Below, piece after piece: positions 23,724 to 32,963 of a stretch of 64,000 nucleotides of DNA; within the stretch, counting starts at the first letter, position 1, and every line of letters begins with the position of its first letter. The stretch is from Christiangramia oceanisediminis. GTDB lineage: Bacteria; Bacteroidota; Bacteroidia; Flavobacteriales; Flavobacteriaceae. A program made the translations under genes and the position numbers. Below the pieces are notes generated by a model, which saw only the letters and a program-made list of their open reading frames with translations, was not told where the DNA came from and did not search any database. The stretch lies in contig NZ_JANCNS010000003.1 in the NCBI RefSeq assembly GCF_022570735.2, positions 124,001 to 188,000 of the forward strand, given 5' to 3'.

Positions 23724-26546
23724 ATGAGAAAACGATTAACCAGCAGCCTTTGGGTTCTGTTTCTGGTGGCGGGAAGTTTTGCCTTCGCCCAAACACAAGA
23801 CACCGACCAGATCCCCAAAGATCCCAATGTGAAAATTGGAAAACTTGATAACGGGCTTACTTATTACATTCGAAATAACGGCAAACCGGAAGACAAACTT
23901 GAATTGAGACTGGCCATCAAGGCCGGGTCTTTGCTTGAAAATGATGACCAGCAGGGACTGGCACATTTTATCGAGCATATGAACTTTAATGGGACCAAGA
24001 ATTTTGAAAAGAACGAACTGGTAGATTACCTGCAAAGCATCGGGGTTAAATTTGGAGCCGACCTGAATGCCTACACCAGTTTTGATGAAACGGTTTATAT
24101 TCTGCCTATCCCTAGTGACGATCCGGAAAAACTGGAAGGCGGTTTCACTGTCCTCGAAGACTGGGCTCATAACGCGCTGTTAACCGAAGAGGAGATCGAC
24201 AAGGAGCGCGGTGTGGTTCTGGAAGAGTACCGCCTTGGTCTGGGTCCTGATAAACGAATGATGCAGGAATACCTTCCGAAGTTGATGTATAATTCCAGGT
24301 ATGCCGAAAGACTTCCGATAGGAAAGAAGGAAGTGATCGAAAATGCCAGTTACGAGACCATCCGAAATTACTATAAAGACTGGTATCGCCCCGGTTTAAT
24401 GGCAGTGATCGCTGTTGGTGACCTGGACGTGGAAACCATCGAACAAAAGATCAAATCTCATTTTTCGAACCTCGAGGCAAGGAAGGATCCGCGTGAACGC
24501 AAGGAATACGGGGTACCGAACCACGACGAAACCTTTGTCGCCATCGCATCAGACCCTGAGGCGAACTTCAGCCGTGTACAGATTTATTACAAGGATCTTG
24601 AAGAGGCAAAAGATGTGGTTACGATCGCCGATTACAAAAAGCAATTGGAGAAAAGCATGTTTTCAAGCATGATCAATAACAGGCTTCAGGAACTGGCAAA
24701 TAGTCCTAATCCGCCTTTTACTTATGGTTTCTCCTATTACGGTGGAACGTATTCGCCGAAAAAGAACGCTTACCAGTCTTTCGCCATGGTTGGCGAGGAC
24801 CAGCAACTTGAGGCATTAAAGGCTTTAGCCATGGAAAATGAGCGGGTGAAGCGTTTCGGCTTTAATCAAAGTGAATTTGAAAGAGCCAAAAGCGAATACC
24901 TGGCAAGGCTGGAAAAACAGTATAAAGACAGGGACAAGCAGGAGAGCAATCGAATAATTGGCCAGTATCTGAATCATTTCCTGGAAGACGCACCAATGCC
25001 GGGTATCGAATGGACCTATGAATTTGCCAAAAACAATATCGATGACCTAAAACTGGAAGATATCAACGCACTGATCAATGATTTTATCCATGACGAAAAC
25101 CGTGTGGTGGTTCTAACTGGTCCTGAAAAGGAATCTTTAACTCCGGTAACCGAAGAACAGGTGCTGGCTGTACTGAATGAAGTTGAAAATGCCGAGGTCG
25201 AGGAATATGCCGATGAGGATATCAGGGAGAACCTGATCACAGAAATGCCGCAGGCAGGCTCGATCAAAGAGGTAAAAACCGATGACGAGCTAGGGATCAA
25301 AACCATGATCCTGAGCAACGGAGCTAAAGTGGTTTATAAAAAGACCGATTTCAAGAACGATGAGATCCTGTTTTCGGCCTACAGCCCGGGAGGAACTTCT
25401 TTGTATACCGATGCGGACTTTAAAGCTACCGTTTATGCCAATGCAGGCCTGGACGAAGCCGGAATCGCCGGATTGGGCAAAAACGACCTGAACAAAATGA
25501 TGAGCGGGAAGATCGTTTCGGTCGCACCAAGCATCAGCTCCTATTCAGAAGGTCTTAGGGGAAGCAGTACACCTAAGGATTTCGAGACCATGATGCAGAT
25601 GATCTACCTGTATTTCACCGATCTCAATAAAGACGAGGAAGCTTATAATTCGTTCGTGACCAAGCAGAAAAATTTCCTTGGCAACCTGATGTCTAATCCA
25701 AACTTCTATTTTCAGAATGAACTGGGTAAATTCAGGAATGAAGGCAATCCAAGATACGTTGGTTTCCCAACCCCTGAAACCTATGACCAGATGGATTATG
25801 ACCTGGCCTATGCCAAATACCAGGAAAGATTCGCCGATGCTTCAGATTTCACATTTTTCTTTGTAGGAAACGTAGATGAGTCAAAGCTTAAGGATTATGC
25901 TGCTCAATACATCGCGAGTCTACCTTCTTCTAATTCAGCAGAAGAATACAAGGCACCAGAATTCAGGGAAAAGACCGATATGTTGCGCGAAAAGACCGTG
26001 TATAAAGGTTCCGATCCTAAAAGCCAGGTAACAATTCTTTGGAATGGAGAGACCGAATATGACGAAGAAGACGAATTTGCCATTTCAGCCCTTGGAGAGA
26101 TCCTTACCATCAAACTGGTTGAAGAGTTACGGGAAGAAGAAGGCGGTGTTTATGGTGTTGGAGCCAGGGGTAACATGTCCAAGATCCCTTATGAAAGCTA
26201 TAGTTTCACCATTTCATTCCCTTGCGGACCGGAAAATGTGGAGCGCTTGACCGAAGTGGCCCTTGCCGAAGTAGAGCGCATCAGGGAGAACGGTCCAACT
26301 TCAGAAGACCTGGCAAAAATTAAAGAAACCATGAGATTGAACCGAAAGGAGCAACTTAAGGAAAACAGGTTCTGGTTATCCCAGATGGAAAACATCGAAC
26401 GAAATGATTTCGATTATGACGATATCAACGAGTTCAATGATATGATCGAAGACCTGGAAGCCGATGACATTCAGAAAATGGCTAAAAAACACCTTGATAA
26501 AAACTACCTGTTGGGAGTGTTGATGCCTGAAACTGAGAAATCTTAA
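23724..26546 (+). CDS. Secreted M16-family zinc metallopeptidase
   Basis: A 940-residue protease of the pitrilysin/insulinase type. The signal peptide is MRKRLTSSLWVLFLVAGSFAFA. The inverted zinc motif HxxEH is HFIEH (His81, Glu84, His85), and the downstream acidic ligand region LTEEEIDKERGVVLEEYR follows at about 152-169. The C-terminal half (from about 530) is a second, non-catalytic M16 copy with the ELREEEGGVYGVGA block. It is flanked by terminators, so a single-gene unit. Likely periplasmic or outer-membrane-associated peptide degradation. Confidence 0.92.
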   Translation: MRKRLTSSLWVLFLVAGSFAFAQTQDTDQIPKDPNVKIGKLDNGLTYYIRNNGKPEDKLELRLAIKAGSLLENDDQQGLAHFIEHMNFNGTKNFEKNELVDYLQSIGVKFGADLNAYTSFDETVYILPIPSDDPEKLEGGFTVLEDWAHNALLTEEEIDKERGVVLEEYRLGLGPDKRMMQEYLPKLMYNSRYAERLPIGKKEVIENASYETIRNYYKDWYRPGLMAVIAVGDLDVETIEQKIKSHFSNLEARKDPRERKEYGVPNHDETFVAIASDPEANFSRVQIYYKDLEEAKDVVTIADYKKQLEKSMFSSMINNRLQELANSPNPPFTYGFSYYGGTYSPKKNAYQSFAMVGEDQQLEALKALAMENERVKRFGFNQSEFERAKSEYLARLEKQYKDRDKQESNRIIGQYLNHFLEDAPMPGIEWTYEFAKNNIDDLKLEDINALINDFIHDENRVVVLTGPEKESLTPVTEEQVLAVLNEVENAEVEEYADEDIRENLITEMPQAGSIKEVKTDDELGIKTMILSNGAKVVYKKTDFKNDEILFSAYSPGGTSLYTDADFKATVYANAGLDEAGIAGLGKNDLNKMMSGKIVSVAPSISSYSEGLRGSSTPKDFETMMQMIYLYFTDLNKDEEAYNSFVTKQKNFLGNLMSNPNFYFQNELGKFRNEGNPRYVGFPTPETYDQMDYDLAYAKYQERFADASDFTFFFVGNVDESKLKDYAAQYIASLPSSNSAEEYKAPEFREKTDMLREKTVYKGSDPKSQVTILWNGETEYDEEDEFAISALGEILTIKLVEELREEEGGVYGVGARGNMSKIPYESYSFTISFPCGPENVERLTEVALAEVERIRENGPTSEDLAKIKETMRLNRKEQLKENRFWLSQMENIERNDFDYDDINEFNDMIEDLEADDIQKMAKKHLDKNYLLGVLMPETEKS

Positions 26547-26587
26547 GATCAGGCAGCGACTTTTCCGATTTTATAAACAATCATGTA

Positions 26588-26630
26588 AACCGGCAGTTCA
26601 TGAATAATACGGAGCTGCCGGTTTTTATTT
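26588..26630 (+). terminator. Terminator of the M16 gene
   Basis: Stem AACCGGCAG (26588-26596) pairs with CTGCCGGTT (26615-26623) across an 18-base loop, followed by a T-rich run. Confidence 0.8.
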
Positions 26631-26705
26631 AGAAGCTGTTAACAATTTCATTTTCTAAAGCTATAATAAATTGTATTTTTACCTTTTAAAAATCATACGC
26701 TTTTA

Positions 26706-27467
26706 ATGGGTAAAATCATTGCTATTGCCAACCAAAAGGGAGGCGTGGGAAAAACCACAACATCTGTGAACCTTGCTGCATCTTTGGGGGTTCTGGAAAA
26801 GAAGATATTATTGATTGATGCCGATCCTCAGGCCAATGCCACTTCAGGCCTTGGAATTAATGTAGAAGAGGTTGAAACAGGGACTTACCAGTTGCTGGAA
26901 CATTCTATAAAGGCCGAAGATGCCATCATGAAGACCGGCTCCCCTAACCTGGACATCATCCCGGCCCATATAGACCTGGTAGCCATTGAAATAGAACTGG
27001 TAGACCAGGAAAAAAGGGAATCCATGCTGAAAGATGCAATCGAGCCTTTGAGAGATCTTTATGATTTTATCCTTATCGATTGCGCTCCGTCGCTTGGCTT
27101 GCTAACCCTGAATGCCCTTACTGCTTCAGATTCGGTTATTATCCCCATTCAGTGTGAATATTTCGCGCTGGAAGGCCTCGGAAAATTGCTTAACACCATC
27201 AAAAGCGTACAAAAGATACACAACAACAAGCTCGATATAGAGGGATTGCTGTTAACCATGTATGATTCCAGGTTAAGGCTTTCCAACCAGGTAGTTGAAG
27301 AGGTAAAGAAACATTTCGACGAGATGGTCTTTGAGACAATCATACAGCGAAATGTGCGTTTAAGTGAAGCACCTAGTTATGGAGAAAGCATTATCAATTA
27401 TGATGCTTCCAGCAAAGGAGCCAGCAATTATCTAAGCCTGGCAAATGAAATCATCAAGAAAAACTAA
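26706..27467 (+). CDS. parA: Chromosome-partitioning ATPase ParA/Soj
   Basis: A 253-residue deviant-Walker ATPase. The motif NQKGGVGKTTTSVNLA has the signature lysine K11 and P-loop K16; LLIDADPQANAT, DFILIDCAPSLGLLTLNAL and IPIQCEYFALEGL complete the family pattern. It moves the origin region by cycling on the nucleoid and acts with ParB, encoded 6 bp downstream. It heads a six-gene run ending with the WbqC-family gene. I did not find a parS-like palindrome nearby. Confidence 0.97.
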   Translation: MGKIIAIANQKGGVGKTTTSVNLAASLGVLEKKILLIDADPQANATSGLGINVEEVETGTYQLLEHSIKAEDAIMKTGSPNLDIIPAHIDLVAIEIELVDQEKRESMLKDAIEPLRDLYDFILIDCAPSLGLLTLNALTASDSVIIPIQCEYFALEGLGKLLNTIKSVQKIHNNKLDIEGLLLTMYDSRLRLSNQVVEEVKKHFDEMVFETIIQRNVRLSEAPSYGESIINYDASSKGASNYLSLANEIIKKN

Positions 27468-27473
27468 GAGAAA

Positions 27474-28379
27474 ATGGCGAAGGCAACCAGAAAACAAGCT
27501 TTGGGAAGAGGACTTTCAGCCCTGCTGAAAGATCCCGATAATGATATAAAAACTGTTGAAGATAAGAATGCCGACAAACTGGTTGGTCATATAGTTGAAC
27601 TGGAACTCTCTTCCATAGAGGTAAACCCGTTCCAGCCCAGAACTAGTTTTAACGAAGAATCCTTAAGAGAACTGGCTTCCTCAATTCGTGAACTTGGCGT
27701 GATACAGCCTATCACGGTAAGGAAGCTCGATTTTAATAAATATCAGCTGGTATCTGGTGAGAGACGTTTTAGAGCCTCCAAGCTGGTAGGTTTAAAGACC
27801 ATTCCGGCCTATATCCGTATCGCCAATGACCAGGAATCCCTGGAAATGGCCCTGGTAGAGAACATCCAGCGTCAGGATCTTGATCCTATCGAGATTTCCC
27901 TTTCTTACCAGCGTTTAATAGATGAGATCAATCTTACCCAGGAGCAGTTGAGTGAACGAATTGGGAAGAACAGGTCTACCATTGCCAATTATTTAAGATT
28001 GCTGAAACTTGACCCGATCATCCAGACCGGGATGAGAGATGGTTTTCTAAGCATGGGCCATGGCCGTGCGTTGATAAATATCGAGGATACTCAGCAGCAG
28101 CTGGATATCTATGAGAAAATAATCGAAAAATCACTTTCGGTAAGGGAGACAGAGCAACTGGTAAGGGAATTAAACAGCGGCGGAAAGGAGCCGGCAGCCA
28201 GGAAAAAGAATATATCGGTTCCAAAAACCTATAAAAAAGGGGTTAAGGAATTTTCAGAATACCTGGGAACCAAGGTAGATGTTAAGGTCACCAAAAAAGG
28301 AAGCGGAAAATTAACCATCCCATTCTCATCAGAAGAAGATTTTGAAAGGTTGAAAAAATTAATCCGGGGTGAAGCTTAA
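27474..28379 (+). CDS. parB: Chromosome-partitioning protein ParB
   Basis: A 301-residue CTP-dependent clamp protein. The ParB/Srx domain contains VNPFQPR (about 50), VSGERRFRAS (about 90) and ENIQRQDLDPIE (about 124); the helix-turn-helix LSERIGKNRSTIANYLRLLK follows; the C-terminal dimerisation region is rich in Lys. Its last codons overlap the GTG start of the next gene by 11 bp. Confidence 0.97.
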   Translation: MAKATRKQALGRGLSALLKDPDNDIKTVEDKNADKLVGHIVELELSSIEVNPFQPRTSFNEESLRELASSIRELGVIQPITVRKLDFNKYQLVSGERRFRASKLVGLKTIPAYIRIANDQESLEMALVENIQRQDLDPIEISLSYQRLIDEINLTQEQLSERIGKNRSTIANYLRLLKLDPIIQTGMRDGFLSMGHGRALINIEDTQQQLDIYEKIIEKSLSVRETEQLVRELNSGGKEPAARKKNISVPKTYKKGVKEFSEYLGTKVDVKVTKKGSGKLTIPFSSEEDFERLKKLIRGEA

Positions 28380-28959
28380 AACTCATTACTGCCTGTTCTT
28401 CTTCCTGATCATCATTTCGATTGCTTCAGCCCAACAGGATTCCCTTCTGGTCACACCAGAAAACAAGTCCAAAAGAGAATTAAGAAGAGAGGTCAGGGAA
28501 CAGGATTATGAACCTTATAATGCCCTTGCCCCTGCCAAAGCAGCCTTCTATTCGGCTGTTCTACCTGGTTTAGGCCAGGCCTACAATGGCAGTTACTGGA
28601 AGATCCCTATCGCTTATGCCGGGATTGGAACAGGAGTATATTTCTACCTGGAAAACGACAAACAATATGACAGGTATCGAAATGCCTATAAAGACAGGCT
28701 TGCCGGCAGGGTAGATGAATTTCAGAACCGGGTTAGTACCGATGCCCTGATTCGGGCACAGGAGTTCTACCAGAAAAACAAGGAAATTTCCATCCTTGTT
28801 AGCCTTGGTGTTTATTTGCTTAATATCATCGATGCAAACGTAGAGGCACACCTGAGGCAATTCAACGTAGATGAGGATCTTAGCTTAAAACCCAATCTGG
28901 ATTTCGATGCCTTTTCAGGAAAAACCAATTACGGACTCACACTTAATTTCAATTTTTAA
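28369..28959 (+). CDS. DUF5683 membrane protein
   Basis: A 196-residue exported or membrane protein. Translation probably begins at the GTG at 28369, inside the parB end, giving a signal-like MKLKTHYCLFFFLIIISIASA. The core AAFYSAVLPGLGQAYNGSYW followed by KIPIAYAGIGTGVYFYL is the DUF5683 hallmark, with glycine-rich hydrophobic segments, then NAYKDRLAGRVDEF and a third hydrophobic stretch ISILVSLGVYLLNII. Function unknown; its place between parB and dapB recurs in Bacteroidota. Confidence 0.8.
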   Translation: MKLKTHYCLFFFLIIISIASAQQDSLLVTPENKSKRELRREVREQDYEPYNALAPAKAAFYSAVLPGLGQAYNGSYWKIPIAYAGIGTGVYFYLENDKQYDRYRNAYKDRLAGRVDEFQNRVSTDALIRAQEFYQKNKEISILVSLGVYLLNIIDANVEAHLRQFNVDEDLSLKPNLDFDAFSGKTNYGLTLNFNF

Positions 28960-28960
28960 A

Positions 28961-29680
28961 ATGAAGATCGCACTTTTAGGTTACGGAAGAATGGGAAAAA
29001 CGATCGAGAAGATCGCCAAATCCCGTGGACATGAAGTTGTTGTAAAGGTTAGCGACGACATCGATAATTATGATCTGGATGCCGAATCTGTAGATGTCGC
29101 CATTGATTTTAGCGTTCCCACAGCCGCATTTAAGAATATCACCACCTGTTTCAGGAAACAGATCCCCGTGGTCTCTGGTACAACTGGATGGCTTGACGAT
29201 TACGAGAAGGCAAAAAAGATCTGTTCCGAAGAGAATTCGGCATTTATCTATGCCTCGAATTTCAGCCTTGGAGTGAACATTTTCTTTGAGCTCAATCAAA
29301 AACTGGCTGGAATGATGCAATCACTGGAAGACTATTCCGCTGAAATCGAAGAGATTCATCATACCAAAAAGCTTGATGCCCCCAGTGGTACAGCCATAAG
29401 CCTTGCCGAACAGATCATCGACGTGAACCCAAGGATTAAGGGATGGCAACTGGAGGATGCTGATAAGGACGAGATCCCGGTGTATGCAAAGCGTGAGGAA
29501 GATGTTCCGGGAACACATACGGTGAAATACGATTCAGAAATAGACAGCATTGAGATCAAACACACCGCAAAATCCAGGCAGGGTTTTGCCCTGGGTGCAG
29601 TGATCGCCGGAGAATACCTGAAAGATAAAACCGGAATTTTCACGATGAAAGATGTCTTATCTGATCTTTTTAAAAATTAA
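28961..29680 (+). CDS. dapB: 4-hydroxy-tetrahydrodipicolinate reductase
   Basis: A 239-residue cytosolic enzyme of the lysine/diaminopimelate pathway that reduces HTPA with NAD(P)H. I chose the ATG at 28961, one base after the DUF5683 stop, because it opens directly with MKIALLGYGRMGK (nucleotide-binding loop at 7-12); the longer frame from 28907 would overlap the upstream gene. The catalytic segment EIHHTKKLDAPSGTA is complete. Confidence 0.96.
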   Translation: MKIALLGYGRMGKTIEKIAKSRGHEVVVKVSDDIDNYDLDAESVDVAIDFSVPTAAFKNITTCFRKQIPVVSGTTGWLDDYEKAKKICSEENSAFIYASNFSLGVNIFFELNQKLAGMMQSLEDYSAEIEEIHHTKKLDAPSGTAISLAEQIIDVNPRIKGWQLEDADKDEIPVYAKREEDVPGTHTVKYDSEIDSIEIKHTAKSRQGFALGAVIAGEYLKDKTGIFTMKDVLSDLFKN

Positions 29681-29730
29681 TTGTAACATTTAGCCCTAAA
29701 ATTGGCCCTATACTCTAAAGTTTAAAGCAT

Positions 29731-31293
29731 ATGACACTAACCGAATGGTTCCTGTTTTTCCTGATTATTCAGGTAGTTCACTTTCTGGGAACCTGGAAAC
29801 TGTACCAAAGAGCCGGCAGAAAAGCCTGGGAGGCAGCTGTTCCTGTTTATAACGCGATTATCCTGATGAAGATAATTAACCGGCCAAAATGGTGGGTGGT
29901 TTTGATGTTCATTCCTATCGTGAACCTTATTATTTTTCCGGTGGTCTGGGTAGAAACCATTCGTAGTTTTGGGAAGCATTCCACTCTGGATACCTGGCTG
30001 GTAGTTCTCACACTGGGATTCTATATCTACTATGTGAATTATGCTACAGATGCGCCCTATATCGTAGACAGGGACCTAAAGCCGCGTACCGAAACCGGGG
30101 AATGGATAAGTTCCATCCTCTTTGCCGTGATCGCTGCCACCATTGTGCATACTTACTTTATGCAGCCATTCACCATCCCCACATCTTCATTGGAGAAAAC
30201 CCTATTGGTTGGGGATTTCCTCTTTGTGAGCAAATTCCATTACGGAGCGAGAACGCCCAAAACCGCAGTTTCATTCCCTATGGTTCATGATACCATTCCG
30301 GTACTTGGGGTAAAATCATATCTAAAAGAGCCACAGATCCCTTATTTCAGGTTTCCGGGTTTTGAAAATGTGGAGAGAAATGACATTGTGGTGTTCAACT
30401 GGCCGGTAGACACGGTTCGAAAGTTTTTTGACACGTCTGGTAAGCACTATGACAAGCCAATAGACAAGAAATCGAATTACGTGAAAAGAGCGGTTGGGAT
30501 CCCGGGAGATTCGCTTTCGGTACGAGACGGTTATGTTTTCATTAACGGGGAACAACTGCAACTTCCAGAGCGCGCCAAACCGCAATTCTCCTATATAGGG
30601 CAAACCAAAGGTCAGCGATTCAACCCTCAAAACCTTTATAAACTGTATGATATTACCGATGGTTTCGGCTACCTGGAAAACAACGGATTTTTTATTCAGT
30701 CACTTACAGAAGAGAGCTATGAACGTTTTAAGAGTCATCCTAATGTTGCTTCTATAAGACGTTACGTAGATTCTGCTGGCGTGAAAAACTCCAGGATCTT
30801 TCCAAATGACGGAAAACGAAACTGGAACAACCATCAATTTGGACCTATCTATATTCCTGAAGAGGGTAAAACCGTTGAGATCACCCCAGAAAGCATGGCT
30901 TTCTACAAGGAGATCATCGAAACCTACGAGGGAGAAGAGATGGGTATCAACAACAAATTAAGCATCAACGGGACGCAGGTACTATTAAACGGCCAGCCAA
31001 TAAGCTCATACACCTTTAAACAGAACTATTACTGGATGATGGGTGATAACCGTAACAATTCAGAAGACAGCAGGAGCTGGGGATATGTACCCGAAAACCA
31101 CATCGTTGGAAAGCCTGTTTTCATCTGGATGAGCTGGGATTCCAATGCCAGCGGTTTTGACAAGATACGATGGGATCGCGTATTCACCACCGTAAAAGGT
31201 GATGGAGAACCTACCTCCTTTTTACCTTATTTCCTTATCGCCCTGGTGATCTTCTTTGGATGGAGGTATTTTAAGAAACGCAGGGAGGCTTAA
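29731..31293 (+). CDS. lepB: Signal peptidase I with N-terminal DUF5684-like membrane domain
   Basis: A 520-residue inner-membrane protease that removes signal peptides. Residues 1-115 form a multi-helix membrane domain (FLFFLIIQVVHFLGTWKLYQ ... AWEAAVPVYNAIILMKI) of the DUF5684 type often fused to LepB in this phylum. The catalytic Ser153 is in IPTSSLEKTL and the general-base Lys252 in YVKRAVGIPGD; the later boxes are MMGDNRNNSEDSRSWGYVP. A large insertion (about 285-420) between the lysine box and the GDNR box makes it much longer than the 324-residue E. coli enzyme. Confidence 0.95.
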   Translation: MTLTEWFLFFLIIQVVHFLGTWKLYQRAGRKAWEAAVPVYNAIILMKIINRPKWWVVLMFIPIVNLIIFPVVWVETIRSFGKHSTLDTWLVVLTLGFYIYYVNYATDAPYIVDRDLKPRTETGEWISSILFAVIAATIVHTYFMQPFTIPTSSLEKTLLVGDFLFVSKFHYGARTPKTAVSFPMVHDTIPVLGVKSYLKEPQIPYFRFPGFENVERNDIVVFNWPVDTVRKFFDTSGKHYDKPIDKKSNYVKRAVGIPGDSLSVRDGYVFINGEQLQLPERAKPQFSYIGQTKGQRFNPQNLYKLYDITDGFGYLENNGFFIQSLTEESYERFKSHPNVASIRRYVDSAGVKNSRIFPNDGKRNWNNHQFGPIYIPEEGKTVEITPESMAFYKEIIETYEGEEMGINNKLSINGTQVLLNGQPISSYTFKQNYYWMMGDNRNNSEDSRSWGYVPENHIVGKPVFIWMSWDSNASGFDKIRWDRVFTTVKGDGEPTSFLPYFLIALVIFFGWRYFKKRREA

Positions 31294-31296
31294 AAA

Positions 31297-31932
31297 ATGG
31301 AAAAGGTATTACTGCATCCTGCTTATTTTGGGCCTATCAGCCAGTGGGTGGCTCACATTCAAGCCAGGTCGGTTGTATTTGAGAATGAAGACAATTACCA
31401 GAAGCAAACCTACCGCAACAGGATGTATATCTATGATGCCAATGGAAGGCTTAATTTGAACATTCCTATCAAGCATAGCTCTGCCCTTGGTCTGAACACC
31501 AGGGGGAAGCAGAAGTACAAGGAGGTGCAGATCGAAAATTCGTTTGACTGGCAGGTTCAGCACTGGCGCGCTTTTAAAGCTTCCTACCAAACCTCGCCAT
31601 TTTTTGAATTTTATGAGGATGAACTTTACCCTCTATATTCGAAAGATTTCAAATACCTGATGGATTTCAATTACCACTGTATGGAATTTGTCGCAGACTG
31701 TCTGCAGATAGACTGGGAACCAGAAAAGACCGAAGAATATATATTGAAACCGGAAAAACTTCAGGACCTAAGAGGCCTGGTAAACGCTAAATCAAAAAGC
31801 AACTTCCAGAATACTGCTTATCCCCAGGTCTTTGAGACGAAGAAAGGTTTTCTACCCAATCTTTGTATTCTGGACCTAATTTTTAATGAAGGCAATGCGT
31901 CTTTAGCCTACCTGGAAGAACAGGAACTTTAA
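31297..31932 (+). CDS. WbqC-like family protein
   Basis: A 211-residue cytosolic protein three bases behind lepB. MEKVLLHPAYFGPISQWVAH and RNRMYIYDANGRLNLNIPIK, with QIENSFDWQVQHWRAFKASY, are typical of the WbqC-like family (named from O-antigen clusters; biochemical role not firmly known). Its TAA stop overlaps that of the convergent EEP gene (four shared bases), so there is no room for a conventional terminator between the two operons. Confidence 0.8.
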   Translation: MEKVLLHPAYFGPISQWVAHIQARSVVFENEDNYQKQTYRNRMYIYDANGRLNLNIPIKHSSALGLNTRGKQKYKEVQIENSFDWQVQHWRAFKASYQTSPFFEFYEDELYPLYSKDFKYLMDFNYHCMEFVADCLQIDWEPEKTEEYILKPEKLQDLRGLVNAKSKSNFQNTAYPQVFETKKGFLPNLCILDLIFNEGNASLAYLEEQEL

Positions 31933-32963
31933 AGCCCTATGCGGGCGAAAATCGGGTAATGATCGGAGTGATCTATTTCAAATCTTTCGAAAGATTTTAC
32001 CATGACTTCATCCTCAACCAGGATAAAGTCGATTCGCAACGGGAAGTAATTCAGTTTAAAGCTTTTTCCAAATCCGTTACCCGCCTGCAGGAACGCATCT
32101 TTAAACCTTCCGTCCTGGCGCACCAGGTCGTAGATATAGGAAAAGCTGGTATTATTGAAATCTCCGGTTATCATGGTTTGATAAGGCGATTTTTCCACCT
32201 CGTCCATCATCATTTCAGCCTGCTCCTGCTGGAGCGAAAAACCATAGCCTATCCTTCCCAGTAATTTTTTGGAATCTTCCTTCTGAAGGTCGTCGATGCC
32301 GGGCTTAATATTCAGGGATTGAAAATGTACATTGAAAACTCGCAGCGTATCTCCAGAATCCAGCAGCACATCTGCATAGATCGCGTTATTGTTACCGTCA
32401 TGCGGAAAATCTACCGAATGCTTCCTGACAATCGGAAATTTAGAAAATATCGCAGACCCAAATTCAGCATTTTTGCCCTTCAGTTTGATATATTCATATG
32501 GGTATAATTCAGAAAGCCCCGCGGCCCCGATATAATGCTCCTGCACACAAAGGATATCCGGGTCCTTTTCCCGAACAAACTCGGTGATCTTTTCCGGGAT
32601 GTCCTTGCGGGAAGACCAGTTGTAGGCGTTGAACATACGCACATTATAACTCATGATGGAATAGTCCTGTTCAACCTGGGCATCCTCCTCATCAAGCGTA
32701 TAATGAACAAAAGAGGCCACGTAATTGTAACCTAAAAGCAGTACTATAAGAGAAAGCAGGAATTGCCTTTTTAACTGCAGTAACCAGTAAACAAAGAAAA
32801 TAGTATTCAGAATGATAAGCACTGGCACTCCAAGGCTCAGAACAGAAAGAAGGGGAAATGATTTTGGAGGTATCAACGGCAACAGGTAGGACAAAAGCAA
32901 TGCCGTTGCGACTAAAGAATTGAGAACAAAGACAAATTTCCCAAAAAGTCCTAGATTCTTCAT
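31929..32963 (-). CDS. Endonuclease/exonuclease/phosphatase-family membrane protein
   Basis: A 344-residue protein with three N-terminal membrane helices (about 8-28, 38-60, 68-88) followed by an EEP-fold domain. Motifs: SYNVRMFNAYNW (metal/phosphate Asn), DPDILCVQEHY (metal Glu), TGDFNNTSFSYIYD (Asp/Asn pair) and FEIDHSDHYPIFA (catalytic Asp-His). All active-site positions are present, so it is probably an active phosphodiesterase, perhaps acting on lipids or nucleic acids outside the cytoplasm. Last gene of the mutL/rhomboid run, directly following the second rhomboid with no gap. Confidence 0.85.
   Translation of the reverse strand: MKNLGLFGKFVFVLNSLVATALLLSYLLPLIPPKSFPLLSVLSLGVPVLIILNTIFFVYWLLQLKRQFLLSLIVLLLGYNYVASFVHYTLDEEDAQVEQDYSIMSYNVRMFNAYNWSSRKDIPEKITEFVREKDPDILCVQEHYIGAAGLSELYPYEYIKLKGKNAEFGSAIFSKFPIVRKHSVDFPHDGNNNAIYADVLLDSGDTLRVFNVHFQSLNIKPGIDDLQKEDSKKLLGRIGYGFSLQQEQAEMMMDEVEKSPYQTMITGDFNNTSFSYIYDLVRQDGRFKDAFLQAGNGFGKSFKLNYFPLRIDFILVEDEVMVKSFERFEIDHSDHYPIFARIGL

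Noticed and set aside
26547-28400. parS centromere site near parAB
   Set aside because: I looked for a GTTnCACGTGnAAC-like palindrome and did not see one by eye; a systematic search is needed to be sure.
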